Assembly: GCA_015057755.1 (NCBI GenBank) | Contig: SVDR01000003.1 | Location: 1 to 64,000, forward strand | Reading direction: 5' to 3' | Length of the DNA stretch: 64,000 nt | DNA from: Lachnoclostridium sp. | Lineage (GTDB): Bacteria > Bacillota_A > Clostridia > Lachnospirales > Lachnospiraceae | In this document: positions 28,918 to 36,777 of the stretch, piece by piece | How the letters are laid out: the number at the start of each line of letters is the position of its first letter | Position numbering within the stretch: position 1 is the first letter of the stretch | Notes under the pieces: model-generated | What the model saw: the letters and a program-made list of their open reading frames with translations, nothing else | What the model was told of the DNA's origin: nothing | The model's database searches: none | Translations under genes and position numbers: made by a program

Positions 28918-29979
28918 TTATTCTGTAAATTCAGCCACTACCGAAGCGCCATCGAAAAGCTCTCTTGTCCAGGAAACAATGATCTGGTCATCGTAGTCCA
29001 GACCGGACTCGATCTCGATTCTCTCTGCGTCTACCAGTCCGTCTTCCACAAATACTTTTTCTGCAAGTCCGGTATCTGCATCATAAATATACACGAATGC
29101 TTCTCCATCGTCGTAGTTTACACTATTTGCCGGAACCGTCAGAACATCTTCTGCCTTCTGCGCAGTCACATAAAGCTTTACCATGCTTCCATTGGCAATG
29201 CCTGCTGCATCTTCCAGATTTGCCTTCACGGTAAACAAACCAGTCTGCATATCAACCATAGTTCCAACTTCTATGATCGTTCCGTGGTATTCCAGACCGT
29301 TCTTCTCAACCGTAAACGGGTCTCCCACTTTGATTCCCTGCTGTACACGCTCGGTTACTGCGAAATTGACCGTCTTGCTTCCCTCGCTGGAGATCACTCC
29401 CACCATACCTGCACTCAGCATATTTTTCTCAACCACGCTGAAAGACTCCAAGCGACCACTGATCGGCGCTTTTACTACTGTTGCATCTACCTGTGCATCA
29501 TAAGCAAGCTGCAGACCCTTTACCTGCAGTTTCGCTGCTTCGACACCGCTTACCACCTGCTCATACGCCTGTGCTGCAATATCTCCGCTCTCATAAAGCA
29601 CTTTCATACGCTCCAGATTTGTCTGCGCATCCTTTAACTGAATCTTTGCCGCATCCAGCTGGATTTTCGCAGAATCCAACTGTAAATTGTCAATCTTAAA
29701 TAATTCCTGGTCCTTCTCCACATAATCGCCCAGTTTTACATACACTTCCAGCACTTCTCCGGAACCGGTCGCGATCACATACACACTTTCCTCCGCCGTC
29801 ACAGTTCCTGTCAGCCCTGTTTCCAGTTCGATCGTCGCCTTCTGCGGGTATTCCACACGCACGGTCGGATCCGGAATCGCTTCCATCACAACCTCTTCCT
29901 GATTCAGTCTGAACCACACCGCTGCGCCAAGGGCTCCTACTGCTACAGCACCCACAACAAATTTACCAATCTTTCCCAT
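28918..29979 (-). CDS. RND efflux membrane-fusion (adaptor) subunit
   Basis: A 353-residue adaptor of the HlyD/MacA/AcrA family. It has an N-terminal anchor (FVVGAVAVGALGAAVWF), a biotinyl-lipoyl half motif (GEVLEVYVKLGDYVEKDQ, about 74-91), an alpha-helical hairpin rich in LDAAKIQL repeats (about 100-160), the matching lipoyl half (APISGRLESFSVVEKNM), and a beta-barrel and membrane-proximal domain at the end. It would bridge the RND pump and the TolC-like proteins. It lies 16 bp upstream of the pump gene. Confidence 0.93.
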   Translation of the reverse strand: MGKIGKFVVGAVAVGALGAAVWFRLNQEEVVMEAIPDPTVRVEYPQKATIELETGLTGTVTAEESVYVIATGSGEVLEVYVKLGDYVEKDQELFKIDNLQLDSAKIQLDAAKIQLKDAQTNLERMKVLYESGDIAAQAYEQVVSGVEAAKLQVKGLQLAYDAQVDATVVKAPISGRLESFSVVEKNMLSAGMVGVISSEGSKTVNFAVTERVQQGIKVGDPFTVEKNGLEYHGTIIEVGTMVDMQTGLFTVKANLEDAAGIANGSMVKLYVTAQKAEDVLTVPANSVNYDDGEAFVYIYDADTGLAEKVFVEDGLVDAERIEIESGLDYDDQIIVSWTRELFDGASVVAEFTE

Positions 29980-30039
29980 TCTACTCTCTATCCTTTCTGT
30001 TCATTACTTCTCTGTCTATTTTTGAGACTCACACAACCA

Positions 30040-30663
30040 CTACTCACGCGGACACGCTCCGTATCGCAGCAGCTTCATGCAGCTGCGATATGAACGCTCA
30101 ATTTCATTTATCTCTTTTTCTTTCGCAAAATACTTCTTTAAAGATACGACCAGGGACGCTGTATGCAATCTCAAAAGTTCCTGAAACTCCTCCGGATCCA
30201 CGTTGCAAACCTGCGGATTTACCTGACTATAGATCTTCATGGCGTAAGAACGATTCTCTTCTTCCAGCTTACAGTCTTCCGACGGATTCCGCGTAATCTG
30301 TTCTGAAAAGAAGTTGCTCCTCATCATATTTCCCACGATTTCTACCAGTCCCTGTTCATCAACCCAGTGAATGGTATGATAGAGCACACGGTCAAACACT
30401 TCCCAGATATCTCCTCCGTTCTCTTCCAATCCCTGCAGGTAGAACTGACGGTAAACATCAATAAAATCACCCATGACCCACTTTAACAGATCGATCTTGT
30501 CCTCAAAATATGTGTAAAAACTGCCTCTTGAAATCTCTGCAGTCTGAATGATCTTATTAATCGAAGCTTCCTCCGGAGATACGCGCTTAAATTCCTGAAT
30601 TGCTGCATTTCTTATGGTCTCTGCTTTTTCTTTCGGTAATCGAAAAAAACGCTCTGATGGCAT
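30040..30663 (-). CDS. TetR-family repressor of the efflux operon
   Basis: A 207-residue regulator. Its N-terminal TetR helix-turn-helix (about 8-52) includes KAETIRNAAIQEFKRVSPEE and the recognition helix region SRGSFYTYFEDKIDLLKWV. The ligand-binding C-terminal half is divergent, as is usual. I start it at 30663 because GGAGG is 9 nt upstream; an in-frame TTG 6 bp earlier is too close. The first gene of the tetR-adaptor-pump-tolC-tolC unit, it probably controls itself through the tandem operators just upstream, with an efflux substrate as likely inducer. Confidence 0.92.
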   Translation of the reverse strand: MPSERFFRLPKEKAETIRNAAIQEFKRVSPEEASINKIIQTAEISRGSFYTYFEDKIDLLKWVMGDFIDVYRQFYLQGLEENGGDIWEVFDRVLYHTIHWVDEQGLVEIVGNMMRSNFFSEQITRNPSEDCKLEEENRSYAMKIYSQVNPQVCNVDPEEFQELLRLHTASLVVSLKKYFAKEKEINEIERSYRSCMKLLRYGACPRE

Positions 30664-30719
30664 ATTCAACCCCCTCCTTCTTCCAAACGCCGCCTTATTA
30701 TATCTGACGGCACAAAAAA

Positions 30720-30753
30720 TGACAGCCTGTCATCATTATGTGACAGCCTGTCA
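30720..30753. promoter_or_regulatory. Tandem palindromic operators for the TetR regulator
   Basis: TGACAGCCTGTCA occurs twice (30720-30732 and 30741-30753), each a 13-bp dyad around one central base. The centres are 21 bp apart, two helical turns, as expected for two dimers bound on one face. They lie 56-90 bp upstream of the tetR start, inside the likely promoter. Confidence 0.8.
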
Positions 30754-30790
30754 TTTTTGTCAATCTCTCTGTTTGAGATTTTATATTGAT

Positions 30791-31339
30791 TTAACAATTT
30801 CTTAACCGACGCAGTTCATCCAACGCCTTCTCTGTATCCAAAGTCATGCTTCCGTCCGGAAATACGTAGACCGGAACACCGACCTTGCCGTCCGCCCTTA
30901 CTGCATCATAGAGCTCCGGATGATTTTCACGAATCTTCAGATACAGGCGCATATCCTGCAGATTTTCCAGCATATCATGGAATTCAAATTCCTGACCTTC
31001 TGCTTTTGCCTGCTCCACTGCCACACGACAATCCGGACACAGCCAGGTTCCCACAAGCTGAACAGCCGGAGCCTTTTCTTTTCTCGCCGCCTCAAATGCC
31101 TTTTCGCAGTCAAATGTCACGGTTCCATCTTCCAGAACAAATACCGGAATACCGATAGTATTATTCTTTCTGCACTCCTCAAACAGTTCCGGATTTGCAT
31201 CGCGGACACTCAAAAATTCTTTTAAATAAGCCATCGATGTTTCCATGTCATGGAATTCGATCGGTAATTTCTGTCTCTCAATCTCTGCACACGCCCAGAT
31301 ACAGTCTTTGCACAGATGATTTCCCAACATTGTGATCAT
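30791..31339 (-). CDS. Tandem glutaredoxin-like protein with two Cys-x-x-Cys-type sites
   Basis: A 182-residue protein made of two similar 85-residue halves. The first has NHLCKDCIWACAEI (about residues 6-19) and VGIPVFVLEDGTVTF-like ending; the second has TWLCPDCRVAVEQA and KVGVPVYVFPDGSMTL. Each half has a CxxC near its start and a cis-Pro strand, the layout of glutaredoxin-fold thiol proteins. I start it at 31339 because AGGAG lies 8 nt upstream; a longer frame to 31414 would overlap the reductase gene. It likely shares a transcript with the reductase 28 bp upstream. Confidence 0.85.
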   Translation of the reverse strand: MITMLGNHLCKDCIWACAEIERQKLPIEFHDMETSMAYLKEFLSVRDANPELFEECRKNNTIGIPVFVLEDGTVTFDCEKAFEAARKEKAPAVQLVGTWLCPDCRVAVEQAKAEGQEFEFHDMLENLQDMRLYLKIRENHPELYDAVRADGKVGVPVYVFPDGSMTLDTEKALDELRRLRNC

Positions 31340-31367
31340 GTCGTTTTCTCCTTTGTATCCGAACCGT

Positions 31368-32405
31368 TTAGAAGTTGTACGGTTCAATCGGTTTGCCGGC
31401 AAGAATCTCCTCATAGTCCTTCAGGTTTCTTGCCAGAAGTTCCGGAGTGTTCAGTCCGTACGGGCATTTACTTGCGCACTGGTTGCAATGTAAGCAGTCT
31501 TTGATCTTCATCATCTTCGCCTGGCTTGCCTCAGAAAGATGACCTGCAGACGGAGAACGGCGGAGAAGCAGAGACATTCTCGCACAAGTATTGATCTCAA
31601 TGCCAACCGGACACGGCATACAATATCCGCACGCACGGCAGAAACTTCCGTATAACTGTTTTCTGTCTGCCTCGATCAGAGCCTTGATCTCGCCATCCAT
31701 GGACGGTTCATTCTGCATATAGCTCAGGAATTCATCCAGCTCATGTTCTCTCTGCACGCCCCAGATCGGAACCACATTATCAAACTGCGCCTGGAATGCG
31801 TACGCAGCCGCAGAATTTGTGATCAGACCGCCGGACAATGCTTTCATAGCGATAAAGCCCATATCGTGTTCTTTACATTTTTTCACAAGTGCAATATCTG
31901 CATCGCTGCACAGATAACAGAACGGGAACTGCAATGTCTCATAAAGTCCGGAGTCAATGGCTTCGTTTGCCACGGACTGACGGTGGTTTGTAATACCGAT
32001 GTGAAGAATCTTGCCCTGCTCTTTCGCCTTCAGCGCTGCCTCATAGAGACCGTACTGGTCATCCGGCTTCGGGCAGAACGGCGGGTTGTGGAACTGGTAC
32101 ACATCGATGTGATCTGTCTTTAACTTCGTCAGGGAAGTCTCCAGGTCTTTCCAGAAATCATCCACATTCTTCGCCATGGTTTTTGATGTAATAATGATGT
32201 CGTTACGCACATCGCTCAGCGCATATCCAATCTTCTCTTCACTGTCCGAATACGCTCTCGCTGTATCAAACAGATTGATTCCGCTGTCATATGCTTTTCT
32301 CAGCAGCTTTGCAGCCTCTTCCTTTGTGATACGCTGGATCGGCAGCGCGCCAAATCCATTCTTGTTGACTGTGATACCGGTACTTCCTAATCTTACTGTT
32401 GTCAT
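31368..32405 (-). CDS. Aldo/keto reductase with C-terminal 4Fe-4S region
   Basis: A 345-residue oxidoreductase. The N-terminal barrel (1 to about 250) has the AKR signatures LGSTGITVNKNGFGALP, NLFDTARAYSDSEEKIG and YQFHNP, but the usual catalytic set is only partly present. The C-terminal part has CRACGYCMPCP and CLHCNQCASKCP, two cysteine-rich clusters (about 250-262 and 305-316) that suit ferredoxin-like iron-sulfur binding. This combined family is common in anaerobes; substrates are unknown. A paralogue lies at 59.4-60.4 kb. Confidence 0.92.
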   Translation of the reverse strand: MTTVRLGSTGITVNKNGFGALPIQRITKEEAAKLLRKAYDSGINLFDTARAYSDSEEKIGYALSDVRNDIIITSKTMAKNVDDFWKDLETSLTKLKTDHIDVYQFHNPPFCPKPDDQYGLYEAALKAKEQGKILHIGITNHRQSVANEAIDSGLYETLQFPFCYLCSDADIALVKKCKEHDMGFIAMKALSGGLITNSAAAYAFQAQFDNVVPIWGVQREHELDEFLSYMQNEPSMDGEIKALIEADRKQLYGSFCRACGYCMPCPVGIEINTCARMSLLLRRSPSAGHLSEASQAKMMKIKDCLHCNQCASKCPYGLNTPELLARNLKDYEEILAGKPIEPYNF

Positions 32406-32445
32406 ACGTTGTTCCCCTTTCTTGATGTTGCTGATTGGTGAACGC

Positions 32446-32640
32446 CTAGGTACGCTGCTTGTCCAGCAGCTCCTTCAGGGCCTCATCACTGTCGTCAATC
32501 CAGACATCCTCTTCCTCTGCATTAAGGCCTAAGAATTTTGCCAGCGTACGCTCATCGTCGCTGTTGTTCCAGATGTCAATGTAATCATCAATTGCCTCGA
32601 ATTCAATTTCTCCGGCCAGATACTTTTCTTTGAACGTCAT
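32446..32640 (-). CDS. Small acidic hypothetical protein
   Basis: A 64-residue acidic protein (FKEKYLAGEIEFEAIDDYID..., ending ELLDKQRT). It overlaps the end of the GntR gene by 38 bp in another frame, and AAAGGAGCAGG precedes its ATG, so it is probably translated from the same message. No family is recognised. A regulatory partner for the upstream regulator is possible but only inference. Confidence 0.7.
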   Translation of the reverse strand: MTFKEKYLAGEIEFEAIDDYIDIWNNSDDERTLAKFLGLNAEEEDVWIDDSDEALKELLDKQRT

Positions 32641-33313
32641 TTTCCTGCTCCTTTAAATTCTTGAGAATTGTGATCTCCTGATTGTCAATATGTTCTCTGA
32701 TCGCCTGTTTCGCCTCCTGCACGTGACGGAGAGAAAGGGCTTTGATAATATTTTCATGCTCGATCTTGAGGATCTGGCGTTTGTCTTCATCTTTAATATA
32801 TTCCAGACGATAACGGTACATCTGCTCTCTTAAATTGTTCAGCACCTGCACCAGCTTCGCATTTTTTGTACTGTTGTAAATAATCTCATGGTAAAGCTCA
32901 TCGTTCTGGGCAATCTGGATCGCATCTCCCTTGCTGATGGCCTCCGTAAATTTCTCCTGGGCAGCCTTCAGCGCCTCAAATTCCTCCGGAGTCATACGCT
33001 GACAAGCCAGATCGATCGCAAGCTCCTCGAGAGAACGGCGTACCTCTAATACATCTCTGAGATTGCTCTCGGAAATCTTTGCAACTTCCGCGCCCTTTCT
33101 CGGGATCATCAGTACAAGACCCTCCAGCTCCAGCTTTCTGATCGCCTCACGGATCGGAGTACGGCTCACACCAAGGCGCTCCGCAAGCTGAATCTCCATC
33201 AGACGCTCGCCCGGCTCAAGCTCTCCCTTTAAAATTGCCTGTCTCAGTGTCTTAAAAACCACGTCACGGAGCGGCAGATATTCATCCATATTTACCTGAA
33301 AGTTATTTGTCAT
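32603..33313 (-). CDS. GntR-family (FadR subfamily) transcription regulator
   Basis: A 236-residue regulator. The N-terminal winged helix (about 11-75) contains LKGELEPGERLMEIQLAERL and LGVSRTPIREAIRKLELEGL. The C-terminal FCD domain (about 85-215) is all-helical, with the usual metal- or ligand-binding pattern (DELYHEIIYN, EHENIIKALSL). Such regulators usually control metabolism of an organic acid or amino-acid derivative. The target is unclear; the adjacent 64-residue gene and reductase are candidates. AGGAG is 7 nt before the ATG. Confidence 0.93.
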   Translation of the reverse strand: MTNNFQVNMDEYLPLRDVVFKTLRQAILKGELEPGERLMEIQLAERLGVSRTPIREAIRKLELEGLVLMIPRKGAEVAKISESNLRDVLEVRRSLEELAIDLACQRMTPEEFEALKAAQEKFTEAISKGDAIQIAQNDELYHEIIYNSTKNAKLVQVLNNLREQMYRYRLEYIKDEDKRQILKIEHENIIKALSLRHVQEAKQAIREHIDNQEITILKNLKEQENDVQRKVSGRRN

Positions 33314-33344
33314 TTGTCATTCTCCTATCGGGGTTATTTTCGAT

Positions 33345-34238
33345 CTAAGCCTTGCGCGGATTAAAAAATTTTGACATGTAAACCTGACGGGTCAGGCGTC
33401 CGCCCTCTGCTTTTTTCAGCGTCTCATACGCTCGTCTTGCGTTCTCTTCCTCTTTAAAAATACCGAATACGGTCGGACCGCTGCCGCTCATCAGAGAGCC
33501 GTCCGCACCACATTCCATCATGATATGTTTGATCGTTCCGATTTCCGGATGATCCGGAATCGTCACCGTTTCCAATACATTGCCAAGGCGCGCGATCACG
33601 CCGTCTAAGTCGCCACATTTGATTGCCTCTGCCATCCCGTCAATGTCCGGATGCTGCTCTGCTGTCAGCTCATTGGCGCGAAGCTTTCCATATACAGCTT
33701 TCGTCGATACCGAAACCTGCGGTTTTGCAAGAACCAGGTGACACTGCGGAGCCGGAGGAAGTTCTGTCAGGATTTCTCCGATTCCCTCGGAAAGCGCCGT
33801 TCCGCGCATAATACAATACGGAACATCTGCTCCCAGTTTCACGCCTCGCTCCATCAGTTCCTTGCGGGACAGGCCAAGAGAAAACAGACGGTTCATACCA
33901 ACCATAACCGCAGCCGCATCCGTGCTGCCTCCTGCCATTCCTGCCGCAACCGGGATACACTTCTTAATTTTAATCGTCACGCCTTCTGTGATGCCAAATT
34001 CATCTGCTAATAACTTTGCCGCACGGTACGCCAGGTTTCCCTCGCCGTCCGGTATATACGGAAGATTGGTCTCCGTACGAATCTCGTCGGTTCCGTTCTT
34101 CTCCATGACGATCTTGTCATACAAGTTCACGGTCTGCATGATCATGCGAACTTCATGATAACCATCTTCACGTTTTCTTACCACATCCAGACCCAGATTG
34201 ATCTTTCCATAGGCTTTCAATTCCAAAACATCTGTCAT
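33345..34238 (-). CDS. ispE: 4-diphosphocytidyl-2-C-methyl-D-erythritol kinase
   Basis: A 297-residue GHMP kinase of the MEP isoprenoid pathway; it phosphorylates CDP-methylerythritol with ATP. Seen: AYGKINLGLDVVRKREDGYH (about 9-28) with the substrate-binding lysine, VAAGMAGGSTDAAAVM (about 95-110, GHMP phosphate loop), and the third motif MSGSGPTVFGIFKE (about 261-274). Normal length. The start follows GAGGTG. It indicates that the host makes isoprenoids through the MEP route. Confidence 0.96.
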   Translation of the reverse strand: MTDVLELKAYGKINLGLDVVRKREDGYHEVRMIMQTVNLYDKIVMEKNGTDEIRTETNLPYIPDGEGNLAYRAAKLLADEFGITEGVTIKIKKCIPVAAGMAGGSTDAAAVMVGMNRLFSLGLSRKELMERGVKLGADVPYCIMRGTALSEGIGEILTELPPAPQCHLVLAKPQVSVSTKAVYGKLRANELTAEQHPDIDGMAEAIKCGDLDGVIARLGNVLETVTIPDHPEIGTIKHIMMECGADGSLMSGSGPTVFGIFKEEENARRAYETLKKAEGGRLTRQVYMSKFFNPRKA

Positions 34239-34430
34239 AATTGTCTCACCTCAGTTTCACAAAAACTCACAAAAGTACAAAAAAATGTTTCCACATTGTA
34301 CTAACCGTGTTTCTTGTATACAATTTAAAGTATACCTTATAACTGCATGCTTTGACAAGTCTTTTGTTGCTTCTGCGGGCACTTTCCGCACTTCTTTACG
34401 CAAATTCTTTACAAAACTTCACAAACAAAA

Positions 34431-34482
34431 AAGGAGTCCTGCTTATCCTTCCGCACTGCGGCGAAAAGTCAGCACAACTCCT
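34431..34482 (-). terminator. Terminator overlapping the end of the acetyltransferase gene
   Basis: On the minus strand AGGAGT near the stop codon pairs with ACTCCT about 45 nt later, with a GC-rich inner loop, followed by TTTTTTGTTTG. The region 34239-34430 before ispE otherwise shows no gene. Confidence 0.6.
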
Positions 34483-35194
34483 CTTTCAAACCCAGCTCCT
34501 TCGCCAGATTTTTCGATCTGATATTTTCCTTTGCGATCCGGGCTGTGATCTTTGATGCTCCCAGTTCCTCGATTCCATACTGAATGATCGCGCTGCAGGC
34601 TTCCTTTGCATAGCCGCGTCGACGATAAGCAGGAAACACATGGTAACCGATCTCCAGCGTTTCCCCCTCTGTTTGCTCCGCCTGGGACTCTGCACACAAA
34701 GCATAAGATTCCAAGTTCTCTCCATACCCTTCTTCTGAAGATTCTCCCGGCAGCGTAAGCCCCGCCATTCCGACCAGATTTCCGGTCTGTTTCTCCACAA
34801 GCGCCCAAAAACCAAACTCATAAAAGGTATATTGGTTCTTCGTGTACGCTTCCAATTCCTCAATTGAGCCAAAACCGCGCCCGATCCGGTTGCTCCAGAC
34901 CTCATCAAAATCATCCGCAAACATTTCCCGGATCAATAACCGCTCAGTCTCACAGATATGCCACGGAATCCCCAGGTGTCTTCTCGCCACCCGTTCCAGA
35001 TATTCCTCCGTCACATCCTCCGGATCCTCGACCACATAACGCGCCGCTGCGATCTCTTCCATCTCCTGTCCCGGTCTCCACAAACCAACAACGGCTCTCC
35101 CGGCTGCTTTCGCAGCCAGAAGAGCCTCCTTTTCATCAGAAACCAAGACGGGAATCTCGCGACCATTGACGATCGCAGTCTTCCACTCCTGCAT
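34469..35194 (-). CDS. GNAT-family N-acetyltransferase
   Basis: A 241-residue protein. The C-terminal 160 residues are a GNAT domain: TERLLIREMFADDFDEVW, a core strand GFWALVEKQTGNLVGMAGL, the acetyl-CoA loop YRRRGYAKEACSAII, and a final motif ENIRSKNLAKELG. The N-terminal 75 residues (VLVSDEKEALLAAKAAGRAV) form an extra domain I do not recognise. The fusion suggests a dedicated substrate, possibly an amino-group modification. GGAGG precedes the ATG by 8 nt. Confidence 0.9.
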   Translation of the reverse strand: MQEWKTAIVNGREIPVLVSDEKEALLAAKAAGRAVVGLWRPGQEMEEIAAARYVVEDPEDVTEEYLERVARRHLGIPWHICETERLLIREMFADDFDEVWSNRIGRGFGSIEELEAYTKNQYTFYEFGFWALVEKQTGNLVGMAGLTLPGESSEEGYGENLESYALCAESQAEQTEGETLEIGYHVFPAYRRRGYAKEACSAIIQYGIEELGASKITARIAKENIRSKNLAKELGLKEELC

Positions 35195-35208
35195 CTAACT
35201 GCCTCCGA

Positions 35209-35730
35209 TTATTTACGCTTTTCCGGTTCCGGATACTCTACGCCGAATGTCTCCGCTGTGATCTCTTTGATCTTCTGCTCTTTCATCGGGCAGTCTCTGA
35301 AATCTGTGCGTACACAAGCGATCTTATTTACAATATCCATGCCCTCGATAACCTGACCGAATGCAGCATACTGGCCATCTAAATATGTGGATGTCTCATG
35401 CATGATGAAGAACTGGGAACCAGCAGAATGCGGGTCCATCGCACGTGCCATGGAAAGAACGCCCGGTGTATGGGACAGCTCATTCTTGAAGCCTGCCATG
35501 CTGAACTCACCCTTGATGTGATAGCCCGGACCGCCTGTACCTGTACCGTTCGGACATCCGCCCTGGATCATAAAACCTTTGATCACGCGGTGGAATGTAA
35601 GACCGTTGTAGAAGCCTTTCTTTACAAGGCTTAAAAAGTTGTTAACAGTATTCGGAGCAACCTCCGGATATAACTCGGCTTTGATCACATCGCCGTTCAT
35701 CATTTCAATAGTAATAACTGGATTCTGCAT
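35209..35730 (-). CDS. Cyclophilin-type peptidyl-prolyl cis-trans isomerase
   Basis: A 173-residue cytosolic prolyl isomerase. The frame extends upstream, but I start at 35730 (MQNPVITIEMMNGDVIKAEL) since AAAGGAG is well placed and homologues begin there. Active-site signatures: LTFHRVIKGFMIQGGCPNGT (about 43-62) with the catalytic Arg, HSAGSQFFIMH (about 99-109), and LDGQYAAFGQVIEGMDIV (about 113-130), where the usual Trp or His position holds Tyr. It lies 14 bp upstream of the GNAT gene on the same strand. Confidence 0.96.
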   Translation of the reverse strand: MQNPVITIEMMNGDVIKAELYPEVAPNTVNNFLSLVKKGFYNGLTFHRVIKGFMIQGGCPNGTGTGGPGYHIKGEFSMAGFKNELSHTPGVLSMARAMDPHSAGSQFFIMHETSTYLDGQYAAFGQVIEGMDIVNKIACVRTDFRDCPMKEQKIKEITAETFGVEYPEPEKRK

Positions 35731-35798
35731 TGAAATATTCTCCTTTACGTTGTAATTCGTATGAGTCTTATTATAGCGGTTGGTGAGGGGAATGTCCA

Positions 35799-35831
35799 TA
35801 GAAAAAGACCTCTTTTCAGAGGCCTTTTCCA
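35799..35831 (-). terminator. Terminator after the SIMPL gene
   Basis: GACCTCTTTTCAGAGGCC forms a stem on the minus strand (AAGGCCTCT with AGAGGTCTT), followed by a T run (TTTTCTATGG). It closes the SIMPL gene. Confidence 0.75.
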
Positions 35832-35845
35832 TTCCATCTCAATCT

Positions 35846-36631
35846 CTATTCGCCATCCACCAGCTCAAACTCCACCACGATCTCTGCAGTTACCTGCATC
35901 TCTCCAGGCATCACGTCCATCGCAACACTGTCCGCTGCTGCCATTGCTTTTACCGCTTCATTGGTCGCTCTGAGATCAGCATTTACGTATCTTCCATACT
36001 GATTATCGCTCATCTCCGTGATATTCAAGACACCGCCCAGTTTCTTTCCGCTGGCAGCTGCCAAAGCCTCCCCTTTTTCCTTGGAAAGCTCGATCGCTTT
36101 TGCCAGCGCCTGATTGTATGCCTCGTCATACTGACTGGAGAAATAAGACACGGAATCAATCTCATTGGCCCCGTTCTCTACTGTTTCTGTCAGCATCGTA
36201 CCCACCTGTTCCATCGGGATATCAGTCACAACCACGTTTGTATACATCTCATAACCAACTAAAATCTGCTCGTTATTTGTCCATTTATATCTTGGATTCA
36301 GAGAAAATCCGGAAGTTTTGATGGACTCCTCTTCAAAACCGAGTCCCTTCACGTATTCCAGCAGCTGATTTAATTTTTCAGTGTTTTCCTGCTGACAGAC
36401 GGAGGCTGATTTATCCTCTGTTCGAATTGACAGATGAATCTCTGCCATATCCGGAACCACTTCCACCGTTTCTCTGCTTGTCATGGATATCTTATTTTCC
36501 TGAGCCGGTACTGTCTGCACCTGGATCACTTCCGGAAATGTTGTCTGGCTGACCGGAGCCGAACAGGCGGAAAGGACCGTACTTCCAATGATCATACAGC
36601 CAAGTGCTGCAACAATCGTTCTTTTCTTCAT
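35846..36631 (-). CDS. SIMPL-domain (DUF541) lipoprotein
   Basis: A 261-residue exported protein with a lipobox (signal ending GSTVLSAC, Cys near residue 23). The rest is a SIMPL domain: SRETVEVVPDMAEIHLSIRT near 51-70, repeated Ile/Val strands, LNPRYKWTNNEQILVGYEMY and a closing VEFELVDGE. SIMPL proteins are poorly understood envelope proteins; in mammals the name links to IRAK signalling, which does not apply here. Its promoter (a TATACT at 36671-36676 on the minus strand) is intact, so the 36.8-kb insertion has not removed it. Confidence 0.88.
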   Translation of the reverse strand: MKKRTIVAALGCMIIGSTVLSACSAPVSQTTFPEVIQVQTVPAQENKISMTSRETVEVVPDMAEIHLSIRTEDKSASVCQQENTEKLNQLLEYVKGLGFEEESIKTSGFSLNPRYKWTNNEQILVGYEMYTNVVVTDIPMEQVGTMLTETVENGANEIDSVSYFSSQYDEAYNQALAKAIELSKEKGEALAAASGKKLGGVLNITEMSDNQYGRYVNADLRATNEAVKAMAAADSVAMDVMPGEMQVTAEIVVEFELVDGE

Positions 36632-36772
36632 AATCTCTGCCTCCTCTGAATCATTTTATCTCATGATGATAGTATAGCAGAGAAATCTTGCGTTCCGAGG
36701 TCATTTCTCTTACAAATTCTTACATATCTTTTACATTCTTCCATCCCTTGGAAAAGTTTATTTTTATGAACA

Positions 36773-36777
36773 AACTA
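36773..36777. repeat. 5-bp target-site duplication AACTA, left
   Basis: AACTA lies directly before the left end TGTTCA (36778). The same five bases directly follow the right end (56946-56950). A 5-bp duplication is the known result of Tn7-type insertion. Confidence 0.85.
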
